From contig JAEWMH010000003.1 in assembly GCA_023393235.1 (NCBI GenBank), forward strand, positions 5,567-69,566: 64,000 bases of DNA, read 5' to 3'. Position 1 is the first letter of the stretch; every line of letters starts with the position of its first letter. The translations under genes were made by a program, and so were the position numbers. Origin of the DNA: Bacillota bacterium (GTDB lineage: Bacteria > Bacillota > Bacilli > Paenibacillales > NBRC-103111). Below the pieces are notes generated by a model that saw only the letters and a list, made by a program, of their open reading frames with translations, searched no databases and was not told the DNA's origin. Positions 1 through 7,489 of the stretch are shown piece by piece.

Positions 1-119
1 AAGAAGCGGTTTGAATATGTAACGAATCTGAACCACGCTATTGCTTACGCCCTAGCTCACCACTCACTGTCCGCCAGCGTCCCCTTCGTCAGGCGCCTCA
101 GCCCCCATGGGCTGAAGCC

Positions 120-740
120 CTACCCGTTCCGGAAATAAAATATCGCCAGCTGGGTCCTGTCCCGCAGCTCCAGCTTTTCCAGAATAATGCTGATGTAATT
201 GCGGACCGTACCTTCGCTTAAAAACAGCTCCTTGGCAATCTCCTTATTGGACAAGCCATTGGCCACCTGCACAATAATGTCCCATTCCTTCTCATTTAAG
301 CCCAAGCGGGCCCAATCCGCCTTGATGCCCTTATTCAGCAGAGCCGGGATCCGGGTGATGATCTCGTCCCCGAATACACGCTGGCCTCCGAATACCGTGC
401 GCAGGGAAGGCACAATACTTTCAAAATCCTGCTTCAATATGTATCCCTTGGCTCCCAGCCGGATTGCTTTCACTATGTACTCATCGTCGGAAAAAGTAGT
501 TAAAAACAGAATTTTCCGGGACGGCTCCTCCCCCAGCAAAATCTCCGCGGCTTCAATGCCCGTCATGCCCTCCATGCGGATATCCATCAGGAGAATATCC
601 GGCTCCAGCCTCCGGAACAGCTCCACACCCTCACGACCGCTATTGCCGGTTCCTGCAACCGTAATGTCCTCCTCTGCCTCCAGAATCGTCTTCAGCGAAG
701 CCGTCACCAGCCTGTCGTCATCCACAACCACTACCTTCAT
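120..740 (-). CDS. NarL/LuxR-family response regulator (LnrK/DesR-like)
   Basis: A 206-residue regulator. It has an N-terminal receiver domain (acidic cluster DDD at 7-9, phosphoacceptor Asp at about 53 in LLMDIRM, Thr at about 81-82, Lys at about 103) and a C-terminal LuxR-type helix-turn-helix (about 145-200, with GLSNKEIAKELFLSEGTVRN). Its start overlaps the upstream kinase stop by four bases (ATGA), so the two are translationally coupled. With the divergent ABC exporter at 2008-5260 the set resembles Bacillus subtilis LnrJK-LnrLMN, which responds to lipid-active polyenes such as linearmycin. That role is inferred from family and gene order. The likely target is the palindrome at 1910-1923. 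Confidence 0.9.
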   Translation of the reverse strand: MKVVVVDDDRLVTASLKTILEAEEDITVAGTGNSGREGVELFRRLEPDILLMDIRMEGMTGIEAAEILLGEEPSRKILFLTTFSDDEYIVKAIRLGAKGYILKQDFESIVPSLRTVFGGQRVFGDEIITRIPALLNKGIKADWARLGLNEKEWDIIVQVANGLSNKEIAKELFLSEGTVRNYISIILEKLELRDRTQLAIFYFRNG

Positions 741-1822
741 TCCGCCGCACCCTCCTCCACAATATTTTCCTTCGGGATCGAAATAAAAAGCGCAAAGCCA
801 TCCTTTGTATGTATCCGCATGATCCCGTTGAAGGCTTCCACGCGGCTTTCAATATTTTTGAGTCCAATCCCGCTGTCTGCATTGATGCTCTTGACCTGAC
901 CGTTATCCCGGACCACCAGCTGGTAAAATGCCGGATGCTCCCGCAGGGTCACACTGGCCAACGTGGCATCCGAATGCCGGACAATATTGGACAAGGCTTC
1001 CTTAACGATGGAAATCAGCGCATACTTCAGGCGTTTATCCGGGTTGCCCTGGATTTCATAATCAAACTTCAGGCCGCAGAAGGTGAATTTATCCGTCAGC
1101 TCCTGAAGCTGGGCATACAAATCCACAGATTCATCATACAGATTATGCACACTCTGCCGGATGCTGTCCATAGCCTCCGAGAGAGTTGCCTTCAAGGTTA
1201 AAAGTGGCGGGCGGGCTTTTTCATCCTTCGTCACCGCAAGCATAGCCCCCATCTGCAGCAGCGAGCTGGACAAAAGATGCCCTACATTATCATGGATTTC
1301 CCGGGCAATGCGGTTGCGCTCATTCAAGGTGGCCAGGCTGATCCGGTCATCCTGCTTCTCCATCAGCTCCTGATTCTGGCGTTTCAGCACAAGAGCCATT
1401 TCCCTGGAGGAATCCCTCAACTCGTAGAAGTTGGCCAGCAGCTTCAACTGAGCATCCGTCCTCCTCTTCAGAATGGCGGCAAATCCCAGGAGCAGCACCA
1501 GGACCGCCATCATCACATCCGAACGTCCCCAATGAATCATAACCGGTACCAGGGCAGCAAGCCCAATCCACTGCCACGGCCGGAAAATCAGGTCATATCC
1601 TACCAGCGGGAAAAAGAAAAGCAGCCCCGGCATCGGAATACAGGCGGCAATAAACACGGAGGCCAGCAGTGGGCTGGCACGTTTGCTATCGTAGTAAAAC
1701 ATCAAACTGCTGACGATCACAGCGGTCAGCACCGGCGCTATTTCCATACCGGAAACTGGATCCAACAGATAGACTACCAGACATGAGGCAAACAAAATCA
1801 CTTTATCGGTTAAATTCATCAT
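737..1822 (-). CDS. Sensor histidine kinase, HisKA_3 family (LnrJ/DesK-like)
   Basis: A 361-residue membrane kinase. Residues 1-118 are a run of hydrophobic segments (about four to five helices) with almost no extracellular loop, typical of kinases that sense the membrane itself. A HisKA_3 dimerisation domain follows with phospho-His at about 177 (ERNRIAREIHDNVGH), then an HATPase domain with N box (KEALSNIVRHS), RDNGQ and GIGLKNI. It is cotranscribed with the regulator downstream (4-bp overlap). The second of two start Met codons is equally possible. The specific stimulus cannot be read from the sequence. Confidence 0.9.
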   Translation of the reverse strand: MMNLTDKVILFASCLVVYLLDPVSGMEIAPVLTAVIVSSLMFYYDSKRASPLLASVFIAACIPMPGLLFFFPLVGYDLIFRPWQWIGLAALVPVMIHWGRSDVMMAVLVLLLGFAAILKRRTDAQLKLLANFYELRDSSREMALVLKRQNQELMEKQDDRISLATLNERNRIAREIHDNVGHLLSSSLLQMGAMLAVTKDEKARPPLLTLKATLSEAMDSIRQSVHNLYDESVDLYAQLQELTDKFTFCGLKFDYEIQGNPDKRLKYALISIVKEALSNIVRHSDATLASVTLREHPAFYQLVVRDNGQVKSINADSGIGLKNIESRVEAFNGIMRIHTKDGFALFISIPKENIVEEGAAE

Positions 1823-1909
1823 CGTTATCGTCCTTATGGAGCAGGAATCCGTGCAGCCTCTATTCTACCACATCCCCCCGGCAAAAAGACGGACAAGTTC
1901 AGGCCGGAA

Positions 1910-1923
1910 ATGACATTTGTCAT
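1910..1923. promoter_or_regulatory. Palindromic operator candidate in the divergent kinase/ABC gap
   Basis: ATGACA-TT-TGTCAT is a perfect 6+2+6 inverted repeat flanked by GCCGG/GCCGG. It lies between the divergent kinase and ABC genes, 84 bp before the ABC start codon. It has the form of a NarL/DesR-type dimer site and is the natural candidate target of the regulator at 120-740. Confidence 0.55.
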
Positions 1924-2007
1924 GCCGGTCTCCTGACACTGCGCACTTATCCCCCGGCGCCAAAACGGTTACCATGATGCTATGAGAACGAAGGAGGCAG
2001 GTCACAC

Positions 2008-2943
2008 ATGGTCATTAAAGTGAAAAACCTGGTGAAACGGTACGAGGAACTATTGGCATTGGATCATCTGTCCCTGGAGGTGCGGGAAGGGGAAATTTTC
2101 GGCTTGCTGGGGCCTAACGGCTCCGGCAAAACCACTATCATCAACTGCATTCTTTCGCTGCTGGAGTACGACAAGGGCGAGGTGGAGGTGTTCGGCAAAC
2201 CCATGAGGCCGGACTCCTATGATATCAAGCGGGATATCGGCATCATTATGCAGAACGTCGCTGTTTTTGATGAACTGACCGTTTATGAGAATATCAACTA
2301 CTTCTGCGGCCTTTATATCCCGGACAAAACGGAGCGCAAGAAGCTGGTGAAGGAAGCCATTGAATTCGTCGGGCTGGAGGATTTCACCAAATATTATCCC
2401 AAGAAGCTCAGCGGCGGCCTCCTGCGGCGCCTGAATATTGCCTGCGGCATCGCCCATAAGCCCAAGCTGATCATTCTTGACGAGCCTACCGTAGCGGTGG
2501 ACCCCCAAAGCCGGAACAAAATCCTGGAGGGCATCGTGCGGCTGAACGAACAGGGCGCCACTATTGTGTACACCTCCCACTACATGGAGGAGGTCGAGCA
2601 GATCTGCTCCCGCATCGTGATTATGGATAAGGGCAAGGTTATTGCCGCGGGTACGAAAGAGGAGCTGAAGGGGATGATCGCCACCGGTGAAAAAATCACT
2701 GTGGAAACCTTCGCTCCCGTCCAGCCTGAGGCGCTGGCGGCGCTCCGTAAAGTGCCGGGCATCGAATCCGCGGAAGCCACCGACAGGACACTGTCCATCA
2801 AGTCCGGCAAGGGCCGCAATAATCTGGAGAATGTGCTGGAGTTTCTTAAGAACAGGGAAATCAGCTTCGGGCGGATCTACTCTGAGCTCCCCACGCTGAA
2901 CGACGTATTCCTGGAGATTACCGGCAAGGAATTGCGGGATTAA
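2008..2943 (+). CDS. ABC transporter ATP-binding protein (LnrL-like)
   Basis: A 311-residue ATPase of the drug/antibiotic ABC-2 exporter type. Walker A is GPNGSGKTT (about 37-45), the signature is LSGGLLRR (LSGGL rather than LSGGQ), and Walker B is LIILDEPTVAVDP. An extra C-terminal domain of about 90 residues is typical of this exporter class. The length equals that of LnrL in B. subtilis. It is first in a three-gene operon with two ABC-2 permeases and is divergent from the two-component genes that probably control it. Confidence 0.9.
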   Translation: MVIKVKNLVKRYEELLALDHLSLEVREGEIFGLLGPNGSGKTTIINCILSLLEYDKGEVEVFGKPMRPDSYDIKRDIGIIMQNVAVFDELTVYENINYFCGLYIPDKTERKKLVKEAIEFVGLEDFTKYYPKKLSGGLLRRLNIACGIAHKPKLIILDEPTVAVDPQSRNKILEGIVRLNEQGATIVYTSHYMEEVEQICSRIVIMDKGKVIAAGTKEELKGMIATGEKITVETFAPVQPEALAALRKVPGIESAEATDRTLSIKSGKGRNNLENVLEFLKNREISFGRIYSELPTLNDVFLEITGKELRD

Positions 2944-2964
2944 ATAGCCCTTGGGAGGTCTGTT

Positions 2965-4107
2965 ATGTTTTCACATATATTTATTGTCCGTATGAAATGC
3001 CTGCTCCGCAACAAGGAGCTGATGTTCTGGACGCTGCTGTTTCCGCTTCTGCTCGCCACCTTTTTTAATATGGCCTTCTCCGGTTTGAACAGCGCCGAAG
3101 CGTTTAAGCCCATCGAAGCCGCCGTGGTAAACGATGCAGGGTATAAGCAGGACACTTCCTTCCAGCAAACCCTGACAGCCGTTTCCGGCGGAGACAGCCG
3201 GATTTTCAATCTGAAGGAAGTATCCACCCGGGAGGAAGCGGAACAGCTGCTGGAATCAGGGGAGATTGAAGGTTACTTCAGCGTGGACGGGACCCTTGCG
3301 CTGACTGTCAAAAAATCCGGCCTGAATCCCAGCATCATGAAAAGCTTCGCGGACCAATACCAGCAGACTGCATCGGCAGTCGGACAGATTCTCAAGTCCA
3401 ATCCCCAGGCTTTGCAAAACGGGCTGCTCCAGGACATGGGCCTCTCCCGCGAATATGTGACGGAGGTGGCGGCAAGCGGCGCCGCTCCCAACAATGTGCT
3501 GAACTATTTCTACAGCCTTATCGCCATGGCTTGTTTTTACGGCAGCTTCTTCGGCCTCCAGGAGGTGACGGACATTCAAGCGAACCTGTCCGCCCGGGCA
3601 GCCCGGATTAATATGTCACCGGTCCATAAGCTTAAGGCGTTTGTGGCAGGACTTACCGCGGCGCTGGTGATCCAATTTGCCGAAATTCTGATTCTGCTGG
3701 CTTATCTGTCTTTTGCCCTCCATGTAGATTTTGGACCGCGGACCGGTTATGTGCTGCTGACGGCCTTCGTCGGCTGTATTCTCGGATTATCCTTCGGCTC
3801 TCTCATCAGCGCCGCCCTGAAAACAGGAGAAGGCCTCAAAACCGCCATTCTGATCGGCGTTACCATGATCGGCTCCTTCCTCGCGGGAATGATGATGCTC
3901 AATATGAAATACATCATCTCCCAAAAAGCGCCGATTCTGTCCTATCTGAACCCGGTGAATCTGCTCACGGATGCCTTTTATTCCCTGTATTATTACGATA
4001 CCCTGGACCGGTACCTGCTGAATTTGGGACTGATGGGCGCCTTCGCGGCGGTCTTCTGCCTGGGAACCTATGCCATCATCAGGAGGCGGAAATATGCCAG
4101 TCTTTAA
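2965..4107 (+). CDS. ABC-2 type permease (LnrM-like)
   Basis: A 380-residue membrane subunit. It has one N-terminal membrane helix (about 18-38), an extracytoplasmic domain to about 180, and five C-terminal helices, the YhgE/ABC-2 type 3 layout. The ribosome binding site GGGAGG precedes the ATG. It overlaps the next permease by 14 bp and follows the ATPase by 21 bp, so the three subunits form one export complex. The substrate is inferred only from similarity to linearmycin-type exporters. Confidence 0.87.
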   Translation: MFSHIFIVRMKCLLRNKELMFWTLLFPLLLATFFNMAFSGLNSAEAFKPIEAAVVNDAGYKQDTSFQQTLTAVSGGDSRIFNLKEVSTREEAEQLLESGEIEGYFSVDGTLALTVKKSGLNPSIMKSFADQYQQTASAVGQILKSNPQALQNGLLQDMGLSREYVTEVAASGAAPNNVLNYFYSLIAMACFYGSFFGLQEVTDIQANLSARAARINMSPVHKLKAFVAGLTAALVIQFAEILILLAYLSFALHVDFGPRTGYVLLTAFVGCILGLSFGSLISAALKTGEGLKTAILIGVTMIGSFLAGMMMLNMKYIISQKAPILSYLNPVNLLTDAFYSLYYYDTLDRYLLNLGLMGAFAAVFCLGTYAIIRRRKYASL

Positions 4108-5260
4108 GCTGTGTCTGAAAATTATCCAAAAGAATCTGCCGGCCATCTCTATTTATGTGATCATCTTTCTGGTGATCTCGGCGTTGATTACGGTCTCCAA
4201 TGTGAACCAGCAGACCAAAGGCTTCAACCAGACCAAGGCCAACATCGCTGTCCTGGCTGAGGAAAGCACCCCTCTTGTGGAGGGTTTCAAAAAAGAGCTG
4301 TCCCGGACAGCGCAGCTGGTGGAGCTGCCCGATGAAGAGGAAAAGCTGCAGGATGCTCTGTTCTTCCGCAATGTCACCTATATCCTGCGTATTCCGGCCG
4401 GATTTACCGATGCCTTTCTGCAGGGCGGGGAGCTGAAGCTGGAGAAAACCGTTGTTCCCGGCTCCGTGGAAAATGCTTATGTAGATCTGACGGTGAACCA
4501 ATATTGGAGATTGGCTGCTTTATATGCCAAGAACAGTCCAGAGCTCTCCCAGCAGGATACAGCACAGCGGGTAGCACAGGATATGGCGGTGGATACGGCC
4601 GTGAAGCTGTCCAACCCGGATGGCAAAAAGGATATTTCCCAAAGCTTCTCCGTGTATTATTTCAACTTCCTGGCCTACACCCTGACCTCCGTGCTGATCC
4701 TGGGCGTATCCGCCATTATGATCGTCTTTAACAACAAGGATCTGAGCCGCCGGAACTTCTGTTCTCCGCTGCGCGTCGGCAGCATCAACCTGCAGTTTTT
4801 CCTGGCCAATCTGGTGTTTACCGGTGCGACCTGGCTGCTGATGACAGGTGCTTGCTTCATCTTCGACCCGAAGGATTCATTCACTCCGAATATGGTTTAC
4901 CTGCTGCTGAACTCTTTTATCTTCACCCTGTGCCTGGCCTGCGCCAGCTTCCTGATCGGCAATCTGGTGAAAAGCCGCAACGCCATCAGCGCCATTGCCA
5001 ATGTGGCAGCCCTGGGGCCGGGTTTTATCAGCGGCGTCTTCGTTCCCCAGGAATTCCTCGCCGGTCCGGTGCTGCGGTTGGCGAGCTTCACCCCGACCTA
5101 CTGGTACGTCCAGGCCAACAGCAAAATCGGCAGTCTGACCGACTTCTCATGGAGCAGCCTGACTCCCGTCATCAACAACATGCTCATCACCGCAGGCTTT
5201 GCCGTGGCCTTCTTCGCCATCTCCATGGTGGTGGCCAAACGCAACCGGTTAAGGGCGTAG
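4094..5260 (+). CDS. ABC-2 type permease (LnrN-like)
   Basis: This second membrane subunit has 388 residues from the ATG at 4094, chosen because AGGAGG lies seven bases upstream; an in-frame ATG at 4070 has no such site. It has the same architecture as its neighbour: an N-terminal helix, a large external loop and a C-terminal bundle of about five helices. It overlaps the preceding gene by 14 bp. It probably pairs with the 2965-4107 product as a heterodimeric pore. A strong terminator follows at 5301-5340. Confidence 0.87.
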   Translation: MPVFKLCLKIIQKNLPAISIYVIIFLVISALITVSNVNQQTKGFNQTKANIAVLAEESTPLVEGFKKELSRTAQLVELPDEEEKLQDALFFRNVTYILRIPAGFTDAFLQGGELKLEKTVVPGSVENAYVDLTVNQYWRLAALYAKNSPELSQQDTAQRVAQDMAVDTAVKLSNPDGKKDISQSFSVYYFNFLAYTLTSVLILGVSAIMIVFNNKDLSRRNFCSPLRVGSINLQFFLANLVFTGATWLLMTGACFIFDPKDSFTPNMVYLLLNSFIFTLCLACASFLIGNLVKSRNAISAIANVAALGPGFISGVFVPQEFLAGPVLRLASFTPTYWYVQANSKIGSLTDFSWSSLTPVINNMLITAGFAVAFFAISMVVAKRNRLRA

Positions 5261-5300
5261 GATAAAATAATATAATTCAATGACTATATTTTGGAATAAA

Positions 5301-5340
5301 AATAACCGCCTGAATAAAAACAGCCGGTTATTTTTTATTA
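5301..5340 (+). terminator. Rho-independent terminator of the LnrLMN-like operon
   Basis: Stem AATAACCG/CGGTTATT with a run of T residues at 5329-5336. It marks the boundary between the GC-richer exporter operon and the AT-rich island. Confidence 0.85.
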
Positions 5341-5351
5341 CCTTTTTGGAT

Positions 5352-5609
5352 TTATGATTGTTCTTTACTTATCAAGGAAATATATTCAAAAAAGTCTGGA
5401 GAATCGTCTATATTATAGTTTTGAATAGCTCGGATTATTTTTTCGTACAAGTGCTGTCTAAGGTCATTTCGATCAATAATTGCTGACTGATTACACATTT
5501 TATTAATTGCTGGATCAAACATAAAAAGAATTTGTTTCATTGAAAGTATGTCCCCATTTTTTGCTTCTTGAACTAAATTGAACAACTCCCCATCTCCTAT
5601 TTTAATCAC
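5352..5609 (-). CDS. RsoA-like small sigma-subunit protein (HTH_16-type)
   Basis: An 85-residue protein resembling the start of sigma factor region 2 (LVQEAKNGDILSMKQILFMF, then DLRQHLYEKIIRAIQNY), with no promoter-recognition domain. This is the layout of B. subtilis RsoA (YvrHa), which supplies the core-binding part of a two-subunit sigma factor with SigO. It lies 24 bp downstream of a region-4-containing sigma-like gene, the same order as yvrI-yvrHa. The annotated start is GTG with a weak ribosome binding site; a TTG eight codons later with AGGAG upstream is an alternative. Assignment rests on domain form and gene order. Confidence 0.55.
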   Translation of the reverse strand: MIKIGDGELFNLVQEAKNGDILSMKQILFMFDPAINKMCNQSAIIDRNDLRQHLYEKIIRAIQNYNIDDSPDFFEYISLISKEQS

Positions 5610-5633
5610 CTCGCAGCATATTTTCCCCTGCTG

Positions 5634-6161
5634 TTAAAATGAAATATCTAAAAGATACTTTTTTAATTTTTTCAAAGCAGCAAGCCTTACTTTAGTTACT
5701 GCTTGCTGTGAAACATGCAACTTTCGGGCTATATCCTTATCCAACAGACCACCTGAGTAATACAAAGTAATAATCTTCATTTGTCTTGGTGTCAAACAAC
5801 TGATTGCTAAAAACAAATGTTCATTTTCCAACGAAGAACGAAAATCATCACAATTAAAATGATGATTCTCTTCAACCACCTCAATATTATTCGTTACATA
5901 TAAATGATCACCCAAAGAAATTTCACTATCTAAATAAGGGACGTCAAATATTAGCAAATTCCTACTTTGTAAGACTTTATTCCTCCTATGAAAATCAACA
6001 CTAGAATATTTGATAAGAGAGTAAACATATTTAATAAATCGTCTATTAAAATAGAACATTCTGAATTCCCTATTAATTGTTTGTTGAGTTTCAAAATTAG
6101 ATTTCCCTAAGTATTTTTCCATTAATATGACATGTTTAGGGTCACAAAAAAAATTTTGCAA
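5634..6161 (-). CDS. SigO-like sigma factor fragment with region 4
   Basis: 175 residues. The C-terminal 60 residues are a clear sigma region 4 helix-turn-helix (LTPRQMKIITLYYSGGLLDKD, then RKLHVSQQAVTKVR). The N-terminal half has a basic segment like region 2.3-2.4 (YSLIKYSSVDFHRRNKV) but lacks the usual core-binding 2.1-2.2 helices, which the next gene could supply. SigO (YvrI) of B. subtilis is of similar size and layout. The start is TTG with GGGGTG upstream. Codon use is AT-rich, unlike flanking genes, suggesting acquisition by transfer. Alternatively it is an unrelated divergent sigma-70 family protein. Confidence 0.6.
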   Translation of the reverse strand: MQNFFCDPKHVILMEKYLGKSNFETQQTINREFRMFYFNRRFIKYVYSLIKYSSVDFHRRNKVLQSRNLLIFDVPYLDSEISLGDHLYVTNNIEVVEENHHFNCDDFRSSLENEHLFLAISCLTPRQMKIITLYYSGGLLDKDIARKLHVSQQAVTKVRLAALKKLKKYLLDISF

Positions 6162-6502
6162 TTTACACCCCGTATTCTTTTGCGCGCATCTATAAAATTT
6201 AAGGTAAGCTTTGGGGAATAAAAACAGAATCAGTGACTCCCCTCCACTGAGCTGCTTTTCTAACCTGTTTGCCTTATTCTATGTTTTCAAAGCTTGCTGT
6301 GTAATAAACAAATCGCTCATTTACAACAAAGAGAGGAGTGCGAGTAAAAAACGTTCTCTAAACCCATTTTTAGAAATTAGATTTCTAGAGGTTGTGCAAA
6401 ACTCAGGTTCCAACACTTTATAAATGAGAGCGACATCGATGACGTTCTGAAAAGGAACGGAAGGACGCTTCCTGTTCTCAAAATAAAGGAGGAATCAGGA
6501 AT
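6162..6502. other. AT-rich divergent intergenic region upstream of the glycosidase
   Basis: 341 bp between the sigma-like pair (minus) and the glycosidase (plus). It holds an inverted repeat at 6371-6387 (TAGAAAT-TAG-ATTTCTA), a pair TCAGTG...CACTGA near 6225-6250, and an imperfect hairpin at 6453-6479 just before the glycosidase ribosome binding site. No canonical housekeeping promoter with good spacing was found, compatible with use of an alternative sigma factor. Confidence 0.5.
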
Positions 6503-7261
6503 ATGGCAGCAACTTATGATTACGGGGCATACACAGCGAATGGAAAAAGTTTGCACTTGAAATGGCTTGAGGCCAATATTGATGAAGTTACTATACGCGA
6601 TATTGGGCAAAAGACAATTGGTAATTCCTCATACTATGGTGTGAATGGAACATTCTTTGATAATGGTGCTTCCAGTTCAACATACGGATATCTTACAGGT
6701 ATCGCCATTCAAAATGGAAATGTTGTCCGTGAAGTTGGGGGAACTCAAGACTATAAGACTTACAATTATGGTGGAAGAGGAACTTTAGTAAGACTTGCAA
6801 ATAATTTAGGTGATGGAACGTTTATTTTTGAAAAAAAATTCTATCAGTTTCCGGTTACTCATAATGGTTATACTGTAAATCAAAGCAACGTCAAATGGGC
6901 AATTGGCGGCATCAGTTTGTTCTTGGGAGAAACGCTAACCCAAACCGAATTTAATAGCAGAATGGCAAATGAATTGGCTCCTTCTTACAACAGTAATGTT
7001 GCCCGTACTGCTATCGGCTATAAAGGCGGTAATAAAGTCATTCTGTGCGCCATTTTTGATGGTAATGACTTATGGAATAGCAGCAAAGGCTGTACAATTT
7101 GGGACGTGCGAACTGTAATGAAAGATAAATTTGGTTGTACAATGGGAGTCAATTTGGATGGTGGAGGTTCTACGCAAATCAGATTCAAGCAAGGTACAAC
7201 AGATAACTATCATCAAACGGAGGCTAGGGCTGTTTTTAGTATGGTCAGTGTTCCAATGTAA
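6503..7261 (+). CDS. Phosphodiester glycosidase family protein (NAGPA domain)
   Basis: 252 residues. The hallmark GVNLDGGGSTQ near the C-terminus, plus GVNGTFFD near residue 50 and ARTAIGYKGGNK, mark the NAGPA/phosphodiester glycosidase fold, which cleaves sugar-phosphodiester bonds. No signal peptide is visible, so the product would be cytosolic or exported another way. A strong ribosome binding site (AAGGAGG) precedes the ATG. The gene is AT-rich, stands alone on the plus strand divergent from the sigma-like pair, and ends at a strong terminator. The substrate is unknown. Confidence 0.75.
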   Translation: MAATYDYGAYTANGKSLHLKWLEANIDEVTIRDIGQKTIGNSSYYGVNGTFFDNGASSSTYGYLTGIAIQNGNVVREVGGTQDYKTYNYGGRGTLVRLANNLGDGTFIFEKKFYQFPVTHNGYTVNQSNVKWAIGGISLFLGETLTQTEFNSRMANELAPSYNSNVARTAIGYKGGNKVILCAIFDGNDLWNSSKGCTIWDVRTVMKDKFGCTMGVNLDGGGSTQIRFKQGTTDNYHQTEARAVFSMVSVPM

Positions 7262-7316
7262 GAAACTTAGGATCATTTCGGAGATAGATAATATTTGATC
7301 GTTTTGATAAATATAC

Positions 7317-7363
7317 AAGCGTAAGTTCTCAGATTAGCTTGAAAAGAGAACTTACGCTTTTTA
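7317..7363 (+). terminator. Strong terminator after the glycosidase
   Basis: A 14-bp perfect stem, AAGCGTAAGTTCTC paired with GAGAACTTACGCTT, followed by T residues. It closes the AT-rich island. Confidence 0.9.
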
Positions 7364-7489
7364 ATTCTTGTTGATCCTTTTTTGGGTTTATATGGAACCT
7401 TCTCCTCATAATCTGCGTCTAATCGTTAGAAATCCTTTTTCAAAACAGAATAGGATTTTAGATTATTTATTTTTTAGGAGTGATTGGAC

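Noticed and set aside
1..119. Possible gene end or terminator at the window start
   Set aside because: 119 bases with a weak GGGCT/AGCCC pairing and no reading frame that can be assigned.
6211..6423. 70-codon frame upstream of the glycosidase
   Set aside because: No ribosome binding site, no pattern of a real protein, and it crosses inverted repeats that look regulatory.
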